Below, in pieces: positions 56,392 to 64,000 of a stretch of DNA of 64,000 bases. Numbering within the stretch: position 1 is the stretch's first letter; each line of letters begins with the position of its first letter. The notes under the pieces are model-generated. The model was given only the letters and a program-made list of their open reading frames with translations, was not told the DNA's origin and made no database searches. The translations under genes were made by a program, and so were the position numbers. Location: positions 62,001 through 126,000 of the forward strand of contig AJFK01000095.1 in NCBI GenBank assembly GCA_000467715.1, written 5' to 3'. Origin of the DNA: Hysterium pulicare CBS 123377 (Eukaryota; Ascomycota; Dothideomycetes; Hysteriales; Hysteriaceae).

Positions 56392-57189
56392 AAATCTCCC
56401 AATGGGAGAGAACGAGAAGAAATCGCTGCCAAGTGCAGACAGGAATGTGTGAAATAGTCGAATAGATTCAGTCTTGGAGATGAATGCTTACAAGTCAGAG
56501 GAATTGAGATGCGGCCAGACGCTCCCAGTCGGCGCAATTCACGGTTATACATCTCCATAACCGCAAGGGAAGGTTAAGGCGAAGAAAATTTGGCCTTATA
56601 CAAGTAGAAGTAGGGAATGCAAAACAATTACAGAGAGCAATGATGCGAATAATGACGTTAAAGAAATACTATGACACTAGTCCCCAAATTGAATAGGTAA
56701 GCGACTCACTTCTCATACCGGACGTGCTTTCAACTTCAAACCCCAGCAAGATTGTATGAATGTTTTTTATGGGTGTGCTTGATTGACAGTATATTTACTG
56801 TTCGAAAACTTGCCATTTTGGTTCCAGAAGCTGTCTGTCCAAGGAACTCTGGATCCAAGCCAGATTCCTCGAAAACTTGAAAGTTATTCCGAAGGAAAGG
56901 CCGATGCGGAATGACAAATTCCATCCATTCCCCTCCTCGTTTTATGTGGTTAGTAGGAGTCCCCAGCGGCAAAGCTATTTTCTCCAAGGTTCCTCGTTTA
57001 CACTTGCCAGGGGGTTATGTAAGCTACGCATTACTAAATCATGCTGCCTGTATTGGGGTGAACGTTTACTATCCTAGAACTGGACTATGTAGACAAACTA
57101 CTGTTTGATAGAAGCGGCATCATTAGCTACCTACTAAATCCAACTAGAATGAAGCATTAATCTACCACATGCTTTGAATCAACGAGATT
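56392..57189. other. intergenic region
   Basis: No gene was recognised between the repeat and the decayed dehydrogenase. Confidence 0.45.
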
Positions 57190-58149
57190 AATTGCTTCCA
57201 TGGCGCCGGCATTATCGCCGATGTTGGAGAAGACTCTCAATGGCAACAAGAGAAGGGAAGATGGTAAGTTTTCATACCAACACGTGGCTGAGTTGGGATG
57301 TGAGGAATCTGAGGGTGGATGAGGTGCTGGGAGGGGGAGATGTGTAGGGGACGTTGCAGGAGTATGTCGTTGTGGATGATGAGAGGTGAGTTCCTCCAGA
57401 ACAAGGCATTCAATGAAGTAGCATGAGAACCTGATTTAACAGAGCTGTCATTGCGCCTAAGAACTAGACGGTCGAGGAAGCAGCAATGCTGTCACGGCAG
57501 GAGTGTCGGCACTGAGTGAGTTGGGGTTAGTTGGAAAAGGGAACTGGGTTTTGACGCAGGGGACTGGCGGTGTGAGTTTTTTTGCGATACAGGTCAGTTG
57601 ACTTGCTCGTATTCGTTCACCGGAATGGAGAGAAAAATCTGGGTAGATTGTTGACTCTTAGCTAGCAACCGCACTCGGCGCAACTGTCATCGCGACATCT
57701 TCCTCGGACGAGAAACTCGAGATGGCGAAGAACATTGGAGCAAAACAACTCATCAACTACCGAAAGACTCCGAATTGGGATAAAGAAGTCCTGCGCATTA
57801 CCGACAATGAGGTCGTGCTGTCGTTGGAATATTATTAGAGGGAGCGCCGGCGGATTTGGTGCCTTTGATATTGTTCGGTGGGAAGACTGGTACGTTGTCT
57901 ACTTTTATCCCTCCTTTTAGATCGCTGGTCAAGAAACCCGAGACCATCTGGCTGATTTACGAGAGTCCGAGGAAAGGTCGGCGTACGTAGGGACATGGTT
58001 GTGGATTTTGTGAAGCATGCTGAGAAACATGATGCGCATCCAGTATTCTAATTGCTAAGACGTTCAAGTTTGATGAAGCGCCGGAGGCGTTCGAGAGTTT
58101 GAGGAATCAGAAGGAAGTTGGGAAGATTGTGGTTAAGATTGGAGCATAA
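57190..58149 (+). pseudogene. decayed zinc-type alcohol dehydrogenase (MDR family)
   Basis: Fragments in several frames match the medium-chain alcohol dehydrogenase order. GTLQEYVVVDDER is near 57350. A Gly-rich cofactor-binding stretch (GNWVLTQGTGGVSFFAIQ-like) is near 57540-57600, followed by LATALGATVIATSSSDEKLEMAKNIGAKQLINYRKTP at about 57660-57775. The terminal block KTFKFDEAPEAFESL...VGKIVVKIGA ends at the TAA at 58147. Missing in between are an intact N-terminal catalytic domain and a continuous frame; there are stops within the fragments (for instance after SLEYY near 57836) and frame changes between them. I see no single intron set that repairs it, so it is called a pseudogene, with a complex unread exon set as the alternative. 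Confidence 0.7.
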
Positions 58150-58738
58150 GAAGAGTCCTCGCGACTAAGTGTTGGCGGGGCCGAGCCTTTCGCCAAGATC
58201 ACGTAATCTTTCTCACGTGACCCGATATCCTTCCAGCCTTGTTCCAAGACAGAAATCTACTAAATGCTTTACAAAACATAAAAGCTGTATGCAGTGCTTT
58301 TTTTATCTAGATCTATTCTGTCTGCATATGTCTTGGTTGATTGCAAATCAAATACTGCAGTAAATTGAGGTTAGGGCCTCAGATATGAGATGTTTGTATC
58401 TCATGTGTATGGTCGGCACTTTTCACCTTCCACATTGGATGAGCAGAGTGAATAAATAGTAAATGAGACAAACTAGGATAAAACAACTATGGTGACGGCC
58501 GAAGGGAATTTAAGGTCACACTTAATTCGGTCAATCGACACATTGTCAACTCCCGAGCCCCCGCCCAGATATCTTAATAAGTTCGAGATTAAACTAGCGC
58601 CCAACGGCATATTACCCTACGAAGTGGTAGCAGAACCATGTATTTAGGAGCTACGATCCAAGTTATCGCACAAGTTATCTTAGACTCTTCATTCCAAGCT
58701 TTCGCTTCTCACTGACGGTGGGAGCCATTTCGTCCAAC
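58150..58738. other. intergenic, promoter of the DUF1996 gene
   Basis: No gene was recognised. Confidence 0.5.
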
Positions 58739-59727
58739 ATGCAGTGGAAGACTATCGCCCTGGCACTTCTCGTGCAGCATGGCTCTGGCCAATCGTCAAT
58801 GCCGATGATGCGTTTCGAGTGCTCGCAGCTTGTCGTCGACCGTTTAGACCCTTTGGTCAGTCCCGGCTCTATTCCATCGCCGCACCTTCATCAAATCGTC
58901 GGAGGTAATTCTTTTAACGCTTCCATGGACCCGACGACACACGATCTTCCCACAGTCTCCACATGTACCAGCTGCACATTCTCAGAAGATTTTTCCAACT
59001 ACTGGACCGCGGTTCTGTACTTTCGAGCTCGTAATGGAACGTTCAAGCGCGTGCCTCAATTTACGAGCCAGGGTCTTCATGGTAATGGCGGCATTACAGT
59101 GTATTATATCCCATCGTCCAATAAACAGTCAAAGGTCACCGCCTTCAAGCCTGGCTTCCGTATGCTTGTTGGAGACGCCACACTGAAGTCTCCAGGCACG
59201 GCGCGCAAGGTGTGCCATCGCTGCATGCCAGCATCAGGAGACAATAGCAATATCAATTGCGGATCTCCGGACGCCCAGACACTTCCCAAGGGCTTCTGTG
59301 CCGGCGGCATACGTACGATCATTACCTTTCCCACCTGTTGGGATGGTACGAACTTGGACAGCCCGGACCACCGGAGCCACATTGCCTATGCAACAGGATC
59401 AGCGTCCAACGATGTAGGTCCGACTGGTAACTGCCCGGCAAGCCATCCTGTGGTGATACCTCAAGTGATGTACGAAGTTATGTGGGACGTAAGTATTGTC
59501 ATTTCCTTTCCCGGCCTTCCTCGTGAGTCGTAGGTCTCAACTGGAGAATCTCGATATGTGGAGCGGTGGCCTGGCGGGTTGCAATGGGCTCAACTCAATG
59601 TCTCTAGGGCACTAAAAAAAGTCCCTTTGCTGACTCAGTGTCTACCACAGACCCGACTCTTTAATGATAAGACCTTATGGCCAGAAGATGGCTCGCAGCC
59701 GTTCGTCTGGAGCACTGGTGACCAGTG

Positions 59728-59769
<42 letters not shown>

Positions 59770-60087
59770 GTGACTCGCAGTCGGACCGCGACTCTAAAAG
59801 TAAGAAACAGGAATGGATACTCGCAGCATGGGGACTACGTCTTCGGCTGGAAAGGCGATGCTCTTCAACGTGCCATGAACGCGCGCTGCACTGGCGACAC
59901 CTGCAAGGAATTAAAGACCCAAACCACAGATGAGGCGATGAAGTGTACTAAGCCGCAGGTTGTCAAAGAGGACATAGACGGATGTAAGTCAGATCTTCTG
60001 ACCTTCTTGGGAAGGTCTCACGAGCTTAATCTGGCTGACAACCTCGTAGGGGTACCTACTCTTCCAGGCAACCGCATGGTATTCTAG
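58739..60087 (+). CDS. secreted DUF1996-domain protein
   Basis: Four exons (58739-59488, 59651-59724, 59811-59983, 60050-60087) join to exactly 345 codons (344 aa). Introns are 162, 86 and 66 bp. Residues 1-18 are a signal peptide ending near GSGQ. The mature protein shows the DUF1996 strings: [29 protein letters not shown], a Cys pair in [47 protein letters not shown] and, across the junctions, [21 protein letters not shown]1996 proteins are secreted or wall-linked, with no fixed activity known to me. The second intron carries a long (TC)n run right after its donor. The C-terminus is short, without a membrane anchor. Confidence 0.9.
59730..59765 (+). repeat. (TC)n microsatellite inside an intron
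   Basis: About 17 TC units lie right after the GTGAGT donor of the second intron of the DUF1996 gene. Length variation could affect splicing. Confidence 0.8.
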
Positions 60088-61011
60088 ATCAGTATTTGTT
60101 AGGGCTAGGATTAGGACTATACGGCCATATCAGGCTGCATAAATGCTTGTTTTCGCAGAAGTATGTACCGACATGATTCGTTGATGCTGAACTCGGTCTT
60201 CCACGACCTACTCGAGCAGTACGCCTCGTAAGGAAACGAGGGAACAGGTCCATATCCATTTTCATGAATAGCGGTCGAGCCACATGAATTCTTGGAAGTA
60301 GAATGAATGAGGTCCCGCTAAGCTTTACAATTTGCCCTGACGGAAACGCTAGCGTCTGCTTAAGTAAGCGTATCTGGTCAATTCTGCCTCCCTGGATGTG
60401 ACTACAGGAACCAAGTTAGAACAACAATCTGTATGAAATGCTTCTTGAGCGGATAGAAAGATGGAAATTTATCCGGTGGCAGGTATCTAGGCACTGAGAT
60501 CGGATCTGGTGTTTTCTCGGCAATCCCACCTTCACCGATTTGCCCCGCACGTTCCCCACTTGACCCTGTGTCTCCATCATGCTGTAACCCCCACGCATTT
60601 ATGTTGCATCTAGAATGCCCGCTGGCTTCAAATCTAAGGTACAGTCCGTCGTTGCTATTCCAGATTAGACTTACCTTCGGCGGAGTCGGCCTCCTCAAGA
60701 ATCTGTGCTGCAGAAAACGCTGATTTGCAGCTTTGCATCGCAATTCACAATGTCCAGCAGGGCCCGTCGCTCTCGCGCGTTCACAGAAAACGAAAACCCA
60801 GAAAGTCCGAAATCTTCGAGCTAATAAGAAGACTACGAAACGAGGCGCCTGTCAGAAAACCACAACCAGGGGAACCATGCCTAGAACAGCAACGACGCCA
60901 GCAGTACTTCGTGGAGTTGCAGTGGGAGCGGACATCGAGAGCATAATCATCTCGCTAAAATCTTCTCTACGGCTTTGCGAAATGAAATCCCCACGATGGA
61001 GAACACACGCA
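60088..61011. other. convergent intergenic region
   Basis: No gene was recognised. Basic Lys/Arg-rich frames at 60725-61074 are open but short and mutually overlapping. Confidence 0.45.
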
Positions 61012-61815
61012 CTACGCTGCTTCCACTTTCTGCAACCACCTTATCATCATCTCATTGAACTCCTCACTCTTTAGCTGATGAAACCAATGCCCATATCCCT
61101 CCCGAACATCAACCACATCCAGCTCTCCGAGTCCTAACTCCCTCTCTTTAGCCGCCAACTTCTCATCCGCATATATCACAAATCTCGGACACTTCCTCCC
61201 CTTCAAATAAGTCTTCGCAACATACTCCCTCCCGGGGCTCCCATCCGCATATATCCCGGCCAAACTTTCCTTAATCACATACCCAGGGGTGCCTAGAATC
61301 CTCCTCTCGTACCAACTCTGCATCCATTCCGGCGTCTGCGGTCCCACGATGTTCTTCAAGGCCCCTTGCCACGCAACCTCCTCCCAGTTCTGCACAGTGC
61401 TGAACATGCCTTGTGCCGTTTCGGCAAGTTCGTCAGAACTCCATTGGGGGAGGGGATCGACCAGAACGAGCCCTTTTACTACATCGGGGTGTTCGACGGC
61501 GAGAATGGAGGAGATGATGGTGCCCATGGAGTGACCGCATACTATGACATCTTTTTGGATATCGAGATGTGTTAGCAGAGCCAGGGCATCGTCGGCATGA
61601 GTTGATAAGGTGTAAGAGCCTTGCGGAGCGGTTGAGCGACCATGGCCGCGAAGATCGAGGGCAATGACGCGGTGGGTTTTAGAGAGAATCGGGAGTTGCC
61701 AATTCCAGTCGTGCGAGTCGCAGGTCCAGCCGTGAATCAGCAGCACTGGGGGTGCTGTCTTAGGACCGGACACGGTGTAGAAGAATTTGCAATCGTTGTG
61801 GGCGAAGAAAGGCAT
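61012..61815 (-). CDS. alpha/beta hydrolase
   Basis: The 267-aa single-exon protein has the alpha/beta-hydrolase fold signature: the oxyanion motif LLIHGWTCDSHDW near residue 35, the nucleophile elbow GHSMG (Ser96) and the active-site His in GYGHWFHQL near residue 245. An acid residue, probably the Asp in FVIYADEKL, completes the triad. The lack of a signal peptide puts it in the cytosol. The closest groups are small-molecule esterases, C-C hydrolases and haloperoxidase-like enzymes; the substrate cannot be read. The start at 61815 was chosen because the longer frame begins only at a non-ATG codon. It is divergent from the epoxide hydrolase gene. Confidence 0.85.
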   Translation of the reverse strand: MPFFAHNDCKFFYTVSGPKTAPPVLLIHGWTCDSHDWNWQLPILSKTHRVIALDLRGHGRSTAPQGSYTLSTHADDALALLTHLDIQKDVIVCGHSMGTIISSILAVEHPDVVKGLVLVDPLPQWSSDELAETAQGMFSTVQNWEEVAWQGALKNIVGPQTPEWMQSWYERRILGTPGYVIKESLAGIYADGSPGREYVAKTYLKGRKCPRFVIYADEKLAAKERELGLGELDVVDVREGYGHWFHQLKSEEFNEMMIRWLQKVEAA

Positions 61816-62648
61816 TTTGGCAAACGTTGGGTGAGGTTGAAACAATACTCAGAGGGGAAATGATTGGAGTGGAGTGAGGAAAGAAGAGATGAAGCGATGG
61901 ACAATTTGAACAGGCCGTCGTCCAAGGAGCCTTTCCATTTTAGTGGTTCTACAAGGACACATATACTTCGGCTGACGCACGCCGTACCTCTGTTTACATC
62001 CGAATTTGTTCCATCCATCGTGATGATACTCAAGCTGACCTATCAGCGCTCATGCGAACTTGACTCAAATGTCAGCGTTCATTGCGCACGGATAGTGGCT
62101 GAGGCATATAAGATGGTGGTATTCTCGAATCTGAATGTGTCAGCATGTCTAAGGGCCAGGGGTATTCTGTACTAACCTTGGAGGTGCTGAGTCTAACCAA
62201 AAACGGGATATTCGATCTTGGAACAGACCTTACGGGTGGTTGTAAGATTAGAAGCGCGCCTTGAGGCTTTCGTGAACTCGCCTACAAACTGTAAACTACC
62301 ATTTGGGGGATTCTTGCCGACCGGCTCTCGAGTGTCAGAGTTGAAAATGAGGAAGGGCTTGAATTAGTAAGCGAAATGACGTATATGAGATATGATAAGA
62401 GAGTTGACTGGGCCATCACCGCGCCCTTGGTGTACAGTCCTGCATCTGTATCGTCATTTTGATGTATTTCTCTCTTCAGGTGAGAAGATGTTCGGGATTA
62501 TATAGCGAGGCGAGTCAATAGGTAACGACCTTCTACATACCTATTCATCTGAGTATTCCCTTTTGTCGTCATAACCCGCTTCATTGATATACCTCTTTCT
62601 CAAAGCAGTGCTTGCCAAAACCGAGCAACAAGGTTTCGAACTACCAAG
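61816..62648. promoter_or_regulatory. divergent promoter region, hydrolase / epoxide hydrolase
   Basis: The two genes read away from each other across 833 bp. TTATATAG at 62498-62505 is about 145 bp upstream of the epoxide hydrolase ATG. No gene was recognised between them. Confidence 0.5.
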
Positions 62649-63839
62649 ATGCCACCACTCTCTTTTCAAATCTCCATCCCGCAAGCCAAAATTGACGACA
62701 TACAAAGCTGCGTCAAGAATTTCCCATGGCGTGCTGTAACCACATTCAACAATGGATGGCAATATGGCCCACCCCCAGAGTATATGAATTCCCTCTGCGA
62801 GTACTGGACCATAGAGTATGATTGGCGGGCACGAGAAAAGCTCATGAATTCTCTACCGCACTACAAGGCCAAAATAGATGGTCTGGCCATCCACTTCATA
62901 CACGAGATCGGCTCTGGATCGAATCCGTGGCCATTACTCTTTCTACATGGATGGCCATATTCATTCCATAGCTTCTCACATATAGTGGAGAAATTGGCGT
63001 ATCCAGAACGGTTTGTAGGGAGGGCTGAAGATAGGTTTACATGTGTGGTGCCGTCCTTACCTGGATATGATTTCTCTGATTTGCCGGAGAAACCGATGGG
63101 ACCCCATGGTATTTCGAGACTCATGAACAAACTGATGACCGAGGTGCTCGGATACTCTCAATATATTTCTCATGGCGGAGATTGGGGATCGTATATAACG
63201 GAATGGTTAGCATTTGATCATCCGCAGAATTGCATCGGTATTCATATCAACATGCTCGAGATACGGCATCATGGCTCGCCTCCCAGATTTGGCCAGTCCC
63301 TACCTGATGCTTCAGAGGCAGACAAGAAATTTGTGGAAAAAGAGAAGAGTATTTGGGGCAATGAAGGCGCGTATGCGTCTCTCCATGGCACGAAGCCTCT
63401 TAAACTTGCCTACGCGATGATGGATAGTCCGGTTGGGATCGCAGCTTGGATACTCGAGGCTTTCTATGCTTGGTCTGATACCTCCGGCTTGCGGAATTTT
63501 GAAGACGTTTACAATAAAGATGACTTGCTGGATAATATCATGCTTTACATCGTCACCGACGCTTTTAATACAGCAACCTGGATTTATGTTGGTGGCTTTG
63601 AGGAGAATGAATGGAGGCTTCCCGAAGGCAAGAAGATCGAAGCTCCAACTGCCGTACTAGCTCTTCCTGATCCAGTACTCCCCATGGCGCCACGAGCGGT
63701 TGCTGAAAGGAGCCATAGGATTGTGAGATGGACTGTAGGGAAGGAGGGAGGGCATTTCCCATTTTATGAAGTGGGGGATCAGTTGGTACAGGAGCTAGTA
63801 GGGTTTGGAAAGCAAGTCAGAGAGGAGAGAGGGGAGTGA
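62649..63839 (+). CDS. epoxide hydrolase (EHN-type, microsomal-like)
   Basis: The 396-aa single-exon protein begins with an epoxide-hydrolase N-terminal (EHN) segment, residues about 1-100: FQISIPQAKIDDIQSCVKNF, then W.YGPPPEYMNSLCEYW. It continues as an alpha/beta hydrolase with the HGWP oxyanion motif near residue 99, the nucleophile Asp178 in SHGGDWGS and the catalytic His369 in GGHFPFYE. A Tyr-containing lid (WIYVGGFEENEW) is in the usual place. Such enzymes add water to epoxides giving diols; they act in detoxification or in metabolite pathways. No signal peptide or membrane anchor is seen. The product has the usual length and no disruption. Confidence 0.9.
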   Translation: MPPLSFQISIPQAKIDDIQSCVKNFPWRAVTTFNNGWQYGPPPEYMNSLCEYWTIEYDWRAREKLMNSLPHYKAKIDGLAIHFIHEIGSGSNPWPLLFLHGWPYSFHSFSHIVEKLAYPERFVGRAEDRFTCVVPSLPGYDFSDLPEKPMGPHGISRLMNKLMTEVLGYSQYISHGGDWGSYITEWLAFDHPQNCIGIHINMLEIRHHGSPPRFGQSLPDASEADKKFVEKEKSIWGNEGAYASLHGTKPLKLAYAMMDSPVGIAAWILEAFYAWSDTSGLRNFEDVYNKDDLLDNIMLYIVTDAFNTATWIYVGGFEENEWRLPEGKKIEAPTAVLALPDPVLPMAPRAVAERSHRIVRWTVGKEGGHFPFYEVGDQLVQELVGFGKQVREERGE

Positions 63840-64000
63840 GACGTGAGACGTGAGAACCATCCTCCTCATTGATCAAATGCGATCCTAGGTGTAACCGGAT
63901 ATTGACGGAAGAAAGCGGACGTGGATGAATTTTCAAATAGGAAAAGATTTGATGACGAATTTGAAATAACAACTAATTTCTGACTCATAATTATGCCTAT
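63840..64000. other. right edge, 3' flank
   Basis: Presumed 3' untranslated region of the epoxide hydrolase gene. Nothing else was seen. Confidence 0.4.

Overview
The window looks like a gene-rich chromosomal segment of a filamentous ascomycete, most likely a leotiomycete-type fungus (an inference from gene content, not a database match). The evidence is short introns of about 40-180 bp (mostly 43-75) with GTRNGT donors, CTAAC-like branch sites and YAG acceptors. Typical fungal families are present: Zn2Cys6 regulator, HET-domain protein, DUF1996, But2-like, Chs5, secreted amidase. Where I could trace introns, the joined exons gave an exact number of codons.

Layout. 1-5.6 kb: a possible tiny gene, a coiled-coil protein, a Zn2Cys6 regulator and a short-chain dehydrogenase divergent from it. 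5.6-8.6 kb: no gene recognised. 8.6-12.7 kb: a diverged tandem array of eight, probably nine, units of about 490 bp. Read on the minus strand, each unit looks like a compact promoter (E-box-like site, TTACTCACACCG-type box, TATATAA) followed 80-101 bp later by a short ORF. This is the most unusual structure here. 13-19.8 kb: the mitochondrial magnesium channel MRS2, a small RWDD2/DUF1115-like protein and a large F-box/UBA protein. 19.8-24.2 kb: long intergenic region. 24.2-27.7 kb: a DJ-1/Hsp31-like protein and a seven-exon secreted amidase.

28.3-33.9 kb is an accessory-looking, possible self/non-self recognition block. It holds a HET-domain protein and a protein with a helical fungal N-terminal domain plus ankyrin repeats, separated by two diverged copies of an unidentified fragment. 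34-46 kb: small orphan proteins, two tandem J-domain paralogues with the J domain at the C-terminus, a secreted But2-like protein, a wax-synthase-like membrane acyltransferase and an F-box-like protein. 47-53.7 kb is a conserved housekeeping block: Chs5 (exomer), a NIPA-type magnesium transporter, V-ATPase subunit E divergent from it, and a cupin. 54.8-64 kb: a secreted Thr-rich Cys-containing protein, a decayed zinc-type alcohol dehydrogenase, a secreted DUF1996 protein, an alpha/beta hydrolase and an epoxide hydrolase divergent from it.

No rRNA, tRNA, CRISPR array, insertion sequence, retroelement or polyketide/peptide synthetase was recognised. Functions are from family motifs visible in the translations.
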